Assembly (NCBI GenBank): GCA_946539765.1
Contig: CAMNHO010000004.1
Span: 1 to 64,000, forward strand
DNA from: UBA4312 sp002394635
GTDB lineage: Bacteria > Bacillota_I > Bacilli_A > Erysipelotrichales > Erysipelotrichaceae
DNA: 64,000 nt
Direction: 5' to 3'
Every line of letters starts with the position of its first letter. The stretch's first letter is position 1. This document shows, piece by piece, positions 59,734 to 64,000 of this stretch. The notes under the pieces are model-generated. The model was not told the origin of the DNA and did no database searches. It saw only the letters and a list, made by a program, of their open reading frames with translations. The position numbers and the translations under genes were made by a program.

Positions 59734-60702
59734 ATGGAACATGTGAGTGTTTTGCTCAATGAGTCTATTGATATGCTCAACATTAAAGACGATGGAATAT
59801 ATGTGGACTGCACACTGGGCAGAGGGGGCCATAGCAGTGAAATCTTAAAGCGTTGTACAAAAGGACACTTGTATGCGCTGGATTGTGACAAAGAGGCCAT
59901 TGAGAAGAGTATTCCGCGATTGCAGAAAATAGGGGAAAATTTTACCTGCATACACACGCCGTTTTGCAGATTGGGCGATGTGTTGGATGAGCAGGGAGTT
60001 GCAGGTGTGGATGGAATTCTAATGGATCTTGGCGTATCAAGTCCACAATTTGATGAAAGTCAGCGTGGATTTAGTTATCGGATGGATGCGCGTCTGGATA
60101 TGCGTATGGATCTGTCTCAACCCTTTGATGCGTGGCAGCTGGTCAATACGTACTCGCAGCAGGAACTGATGCGGGTGTTGAAACAATACGGACAGGAGCC
60201 TTATGCGTACAAGATTGCTGTAGGTATTGTTACCAGACGAAACGAGAAACCAATCGATACGACATTTGAGCTGGTGGACATCATCAAAGATGTATTACCA
60301 CAGAAAGTTTTAAATAAGAAAGGACATCCGGCAAAACGAACTTTTCAGGCGATTCGCATAGAAGTCAACCAGGAATTAAATCAACTTCAACAGGCTTTGG
60401 AAATCGGTTTGGGGAGACTGAATCCAAAAGGCCGCTTTTGCGTCATTACTTTCCACTCGCTTGAAGACAAGATCGTCAAGGATGCATTTCGTAAGGTATC
60501 GGTACCAAAAAAGGTAAATAAACGTTTACCTGTCATAGGGGAAGAAAGAGTAGATTATCAATTAATCAATAAGAAACCGGTACTGGCTTCCACGGAAGAA
60601 CTAGGTTTGAACCGTCGGTCGCACAGTGCCAAATTGAGAGGGATAGAAAGGCGAGGAGAGGATTATGAAGAAGAATCCAAAGGTCAGAACAAAAAAACAT
60701 AA
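59734..60702 (+). CDS. rsmH: 16S rRNA m4C1402 methyltransferase RsmH
   Basis: A 322-residue enzyme (MraW) that methylates N4 of C1402 in the ribosomal P site. It has HVSVLLNESIDML at the start, the AdoMet-site DCTLGRGGHS (~28-37), DLGVSSPQFDESQRGFSY (~100-117; cited as GVSSPQ) and FHSLEDKIVKDAF (~241). It is in its usual place after mraZ and overlaps ftsL by 38 bp. Confidence 0.96.
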   Translation: MEHVSVLLNESIDMLNIKDDGIYVDCTLGRGGHSSEILKRCTKGHLYALDCDKEAIEKSIPRLQKIGENFTCIHTPFCRLGDVLDEQGVAGVDGILMDLGVSSPQFDESQRGFSYRMDARLDMRMDLSQPFDAWQLVNTYSQQELMRVLKQYGQEPYAYKIAVGIVTRRNEKPIDTTFELVDIIKDVLPQKVLNKKGHPAKRTFQAIRIEVNQELNQLQQALEIGLGRLNPKGRFCVITFHSLEDKIVKDAFRKVSVPKKVNKRLPVIGEERVDYQLINKKPVLASTEELGLNRRSHSAKLRGIERRGEDYEEESKGQNKKT

Positions 60703-60973
60703 TAATAAAAGAAAATTGACGCCAGAAAAAATGGTGATTCGACTCTTTGTTTTCGCTCTAGTTTTTTACTGTGCAACCAAGATCGGCTTGAACTCATATA
60801 ATATTACGTTGTCGGTGCAGGAGCAGGCTTTGACCCGTACAATGAACCAGACACAGCAGGAAGTCGATCAATTGAATACAGATATCAATAATCTTCAGGA
60901 AAAGTCCCGTGTTTTGGGAATGTTGGACGATGATGTTGCAGATAATCAAAAAAATGTATATATTATTGATTAG
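60665..60973 (+). CDS. ftsL: Cell division protein FtsL-like
   Basis: A 102-residue bitopic membrane protein. A very basic cytosolic N-terminus (1-~21) is followed by one membrane span (~25-45) and an extracellular coiled coil with heptad spacing (~50-95). Sequence similarity in this family is always poor; the assignment rests on size, topology and location between rsmH and the division penicillin-binding protein. It would form the FtsL/DivIC/FtsQ complex of the divisome. The start lies 38 bp inside rsmH. Confidence 0.8.
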   Translation: MKKNPKVRTKKHNNKRKLTPEKMVIRLFVFALVFYCATKIGLNSYNITLSVQEQALTRTMNQTQQEVDQLNTDINNLQEKSRVLGMLDDDVADNQKNVYIID

Positions 60974-60991
60974 AAGATTGGATTGATTAAG

Positions 60992-63190
60992 ATGGGTGTT
61001 AAGCGTAGTAATAAACAACTATTTCGAATGATACAAGTTATGGTAATAATTGGAACATTAGTAACCGCTAATGTTCTTTTTACCATGGTTACAAAAACAC
61101 ATATATGGTCCGGGCATACGGTTTTAGATGACCGTATCCAGAAGAGTATCGTAACGACCAACGTTGCAGCAAAACGGGGAACCATCTATGACCGGAACAA
61201 CCAGATTATTGCGCAGGAGGTCAAAGCGTATACGATTGTGGCCTATCTGGATGAATCGTATGCCGATGCAGATGGGAATCCAGATTATGTAAAGAATGCT
61301 CGTACAACAGCTAAGAAACTGAAAACGGTGCTCAAGGATATTGATGCCAATACAGTACAGAGCATCATCGAAAATGCGCAGGAAGCTGGAAAAACACAAA
61401 CAGAGCTAGGCATGGGAACCAAACGTCTGGATAAAGAGACAAAGAAAAAGATTGAGAAACTAGATCTACCGGGTATCCATTTTGTGGATACCACGAACCG
61501 TGATTATCCGAATACACCGTTTGCCAGCAGTCTGGTTGGCTTTGCGGCTTTTGATGAGGACAAGCAGGAAATTGATGGAAAAATGGGTCTGGAACAGACA
61601 TTGAATAAACAGCTGTCCGGTGAAGATGGCATGGTGCAATACCAAAAAACCGTAACCGGTGATGTATTGCCGGGGACAACGAAGATCCTCAAGCAGTCGA
61701 CCAACGGAAACGATGTCGTATTGACCATTGATGCCAATTTGCAGATGACGGTGGAAAATGCCATGAAACAAACCATGGAACAAAACAATGCCGAAAAAGC
61801 ATGGTGTATCGTTATGGAGCCGAAAACAGGTAAGATCTTAGCCTGGGCCAGCTATCCGACGTTTGACCAGAACGAACACGATAAGATTGAAAGCTATATT
61901 GATAACATTTCCACTTCGCAATACGAACCGGGTTCTGTTATGAAGCCGTTTACGTTTGCGACAGCGATCGATACCGGTGTGTATCCGGATGAGGATACGA
62001 CTTTCCGGGCCGGAAGCTTTAATTATGGATATGATCCGGAAACGAAAAAGATCATCCGTCAAGCCTCCGGAACCAATACCGGTTATCCGGTTATTTACGA
62101 TGCCTTACAGGAAGACTTCGGTACGATCAATTTTGATACGGCGCTGGCGTATTCCAGCAACGTCGGTATCTGTGAACTGTTATCAAATTATATAAACTAC
62201 AAACAATATAAGCGGTATGTAGAAAATTTCGGGTTCTATCAATATACGGATATTCCGTATGTCGATGAAGCCCCGGGTGTTAACAATATCGATGTGGAAT
62301 TCCCAATCAACTATTTGACCTCCGGTTTCGGACAAGGGTCTTCCATCACGGTATTACAACTTTGCCAGGCATACACCGCAATCTTTAACGATGGAAAGAT
62401 GATGCGGCCGTACGTCGTTGACTCGATCATCGATACGGATACCAATGAAGTCCTCAAGAAATATGAACCGAAAGAGGTCGGCACACCGATCAGTGAAGAA
62501 ACAGCCGATCATGTATCGGAGCTGATGAGCCATGTTCTGGATGCCGGCGCCAGTGGTGAGAAATTCCAGATGGACGGGGTCGATATGATTGCCAAAACCG
62601 GTACGGGCCAGATTTACAACGAGAAAACAGGAACGTATGATGAGGAACGATATACTTCCAGCATTATGGCGGCAGCACCACAGGATTCGCCACAGGTGAT
62701 GGTTTACTGGGGTATGGTTTCAACCAATTACCTCGAATACTCAGCTGAACCATTTCAGGATATTATGCATGCGGCTCTGATTGCACAGGGAGTTTCAGGT
62801 TCTAATGATAACGATAACGACCAGAATTATGAAAAATGGGAAACTTATGAAATGCCTTCTTTGGTAAACCATTCCATGACATATGCCGAGCAGCAGCTGG
62901 ATGGAAAAAAGGTAAAGGTTGTAAAAATTGGGGAAGGATCCAATGTGATAGACCAATATCCATTACGAGGAACCGTGGTGAATTCCAATGACCGTGTTTT
63001 CCTGGTGACCAACGATACGTCCATAAAAATGCCGGATATGACCGGATGGACAAGAAAAGATCTGACGGCATTCTGGCAGTTGACCGGTATCAGTATTCAA
63101 ACAGATGGATATGGTAAAGTCGTATCACAGAATCAGAATATCGGAAATTCCATCAACAAGGACACCGTGATCGAGGTAAAACTGGAATAG
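60992..63190 (+). CDS. Class B penicillin-binding protein with PASTA domains
   Basis: A 732-residue septal transpeptidase (FtsI/PBP2x/PBP2b-like). A single N-terminal span (~10-35) leads to a dimerisation domain from AAKRGTIYDRNN (~52-63). The transpeptidase domain has SVMK (Ser315, Lys318), SSN (388-390) and KTG (535-537). Two PASTA domains (~610-732) follow, as in PBP2x, where they bind peptidoglycan. ATG 60992 is taken as start; a TTG at 60983 is also possible and no strong ribosome binding site is seen. Encoded between ftsL and the ftsA-like gene; the usual mraY and murD do not follow. Confidence 0.93.
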   Translation: MGVKRSNKQLFRMIQVMVIIGTLVTANVLFTMVTKTHIWSGHTVLDDRIQKSIVTTNVAAKRGTIYDRNNQIIAQEVKAYTIVAYLDESYADADGNPDYVKNARTTAKKLKTVLKDIDANTVQSIIENAQEAGKTQTELGMGTKRLDKETKKKIEKLDLPGIHFVDTTNRDYPNTPFASSLVGFAAFDEDKQEIDGKMGLEQTLNKQLSGEDGMVQYQKTVTGDVLPGTTKILKQSTNGNDVVLTIDANLQMTVENAMKQTMEQNNAEKAWCIVMEPKTGKILAWASYPTFDQNEHDKIESYIDNISTSQYEPGSVMKPFTFATAIDTGVYPDEDTTFRAGSFNYGYDPETKKIIRQASGTNTGYPVIYDALQEDFGTINFDTALAYSSNVGICELLSNYINYKQYKRYVENFGFYQYTDIPYVDEAPGVNNIDVEFPINYLTSGFGQGSSITVLQLCQAYTAIFNDGKMMRPYVVDSIIDTDTNEVLKKYEPKEVGTPISEETADHVSELMSHVLDAGASGEKFQMDGVDMIAKTGTGQIYNEKTGTYDEERYTSSIMAAAPQDSPQVMVYWGMVSTNYLEYSAEPFQDIMHAALIAQGVSGSNDNDNDQNYEKWETYEMPSLVNHSMTYAEQQLDGKKVKVVKIGEGSNVIDQYPLRGTVVNSNDRVFLVTNDTSIKMPDMTGWTRKDLTAFWQLTGISIQTDGYGKVVSQNQNIGNSINKDTVIEVKLE

Positions 63191-63271
63191 TGAAAAAAAC
63201 ACATAATTTCATATAAAAAAACATGTTATTTTATGATATGATTGTACAGTAGTAGGAAAAGGAGATTTCGA

Positions 63272-64000
63272 ATGAGTAGAAACAAAGTATATGCGTCCTG
63301 TGAAATTGCAGATCAAGAAATTCGTCTAATCATCCTTGAAATATTCGAAGGACATTTTAATGTCCTGCGTGTAGAGCGCGTTGCCTGTGATGGTGTTATC
63401 GGACAAAAGATCGTCAATGAGACCAATGTGGTCCAGGCAATCCGTAAAGCCGTCAACAACGCAGCCGCAGCTCTTGGATATCGTATTGAACGGGTATTAT
63501 TGGCCATTCCTAGTGTCAATGTGAAAAGAGCTGTTCAGAAGATTCACGTTCAAGTAGAAGATGGAACGAAGTATATTCGTTTATTCCATATACAGCAGGG
63601 GCTGAATAAAGCTATTCAGAAAAAGATATCTGATGATGTTGAATTGGTAAATGTCGGTCAGATTAAATATATTGTTGATGGTCGTGAAAGCACGAAGATG
63701 CCAATCAGTGCATCCATTGATGATTTCCACATGAATGTGGAACTGATTTACGCAGATAAAGAAACCATTTATGCGTATGCCCGTTGTGTGGAGCAGGCGA
63801 ATCTGGAAATTATGGATCTCTGTCTGGATTCCTATGCGATTGCCCAGGAGTCCGCTGTTCAGGTCAAGAGTATGGAGCGGAATATGATCCAGCTGGATCT
63901 GGAACCCAACCATTGCACATTAAGCTTGTTTGCACGTGGACGTCTGATCAGCTGTGTGGATCTGGATCAGGGATATAACGGATTTATAGCCGAACTGAAA
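63272..64000 (+). CDS. FtsA-like actin-fold protein (cut by window end)
   Basis: The first 243 codons of an open frame that runs off the window. It starts at ATG 63272, 8 bp after AAAGGAG. The layout fits FtsA: a first strand pair (VYASCEIADQEIRLIILEI), a VVQAIRKAVNNAAAALGY helix, VLLAIPSVNVKRA, and an SHS2-like 1C region around ~85-165. However, the phosphate-1 motif D-x-G-S of FtsA is replaced by E-I-A-D, so ATP binding may be altered or lost. Its position after the septal PBP supports a divisome membrane tether for FtsZ. A PilM/FtsA relative is the alternative. Confidence 0.7.
   Translation, partial: MSRNKVYASCEIADQEIRLIILEIFEGHFNVLRVERVACDGVIGQKIVNETNVVQAIRKAVNNAAAALGYRIERVLLAIPSVNVKRAVQKIHVQVEDGTKYIRLFHIQQGLNKAIQKKISDDVELVNVGQIKYIVDGRESTKMPISASIDDFHMNVELIYADKETIYAYARCVEQANLEIMDLCLDSYAIAQESAVQVKSMERNMIQLDLEPNHCTLSLFARGRLISCVDLDQGYNGFIAELK

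Overview
The window reads as a chromosomal segment of a Gram-positive Firmicute of low to middling GC content. Three things support this: strong AGGAGG-type ribosome binding sites, many hairpin-plus-T-tract terminators, and Bacillus-like order of the housekeeping blocks (ffh-rpsP-khpA-rimM-trmD-rplS-rbgA-rnhB-dprA-topA-trmFO-xerC, rpsB-tsf-pyrH-frr-uppS-cdsA-rseP, smc-ftsY-ylxM, mraZ-rsmH-ftsL-pbp-ftsA). ChW-repeat wall proteins, an unusually short SMC, a divergent FtsA and a cell-wall polymer locus with LicD and LtaS-like proteins suggest the Erysipelotrichia or relatives. That placement is inference, and no rRNA or tRNA gene is present to test it.

Layout. 0-13.4 kb: a TPR protein, a glycosyltransferase, then the translation/RNA/topology block. 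13.5-15.4 kb: a PTS permease whose IIB domain lacks its cysteine, then a 3' remnant of an IS110-type transposase and a foldable non-coding stretch. 15.4-22.6 kb: rpsB (with a structured leader) to rseP, with dxr missing from its usual place. 22.6-29.5 kb: a guanylate-kinase-like protein, smc, ftsY, ylxM, ackA and nrnA. 29.7-38.7 kb: two secreted ChW-repeat proteins, one with an L,D-transpeptidase and one with a cysteine peptidase/amidase domain. They flank an overlapping set of aminotransferase, LicC-like cytidylyltransferase and two LicD proteins. 38.8-59.2 kb: an accessory surface-polymer locus with a TagF-like transferase, two tandem LtaS-like membrane phosphotransferases, GT2 and GT4 enzymes, a third LicD, a UDP-glucuronate 4-epimerase, a Wzm/Wzt-type exporter, a decayed glycosyltransferase, a reverse-strand pair (GT2 plus a BNR propeller protein) and a UDP-glucose dehydrogenase. 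59.3-64 kb: the start of the division/cell-wall (dcw) cluster, ending inside an ftsA-like gene.

How it works together. The dehydrogenase and epimerase can make UDP-GlcA and UDP-GalA. The glycosyltransferases would build a glycan that the ABC pair exports. TagF/LtaS-like enzymes could add polyol phosphates. The aminotransferase, cytidylyltransferase and LicD proteins could activate and attach a small phospho- or phosphonate-amine group. The ChW proteins would remodel or bind the wall. This is the most interesting part of the window. It also shows turnover: a frameshifted glycosyltransferase, a C-terminal scrap of a third LtaS-like gene and a decayed 0.5 kb stretch.

Regulatory structure visible by eye includes a promoter nested in the ffh terminator, an attenuator-like hairpin between khpA and rimM, foldable leaders before rplS and rpsB, and four 10-bp-spaced MraZ-type boxes over the mraZ promoter.
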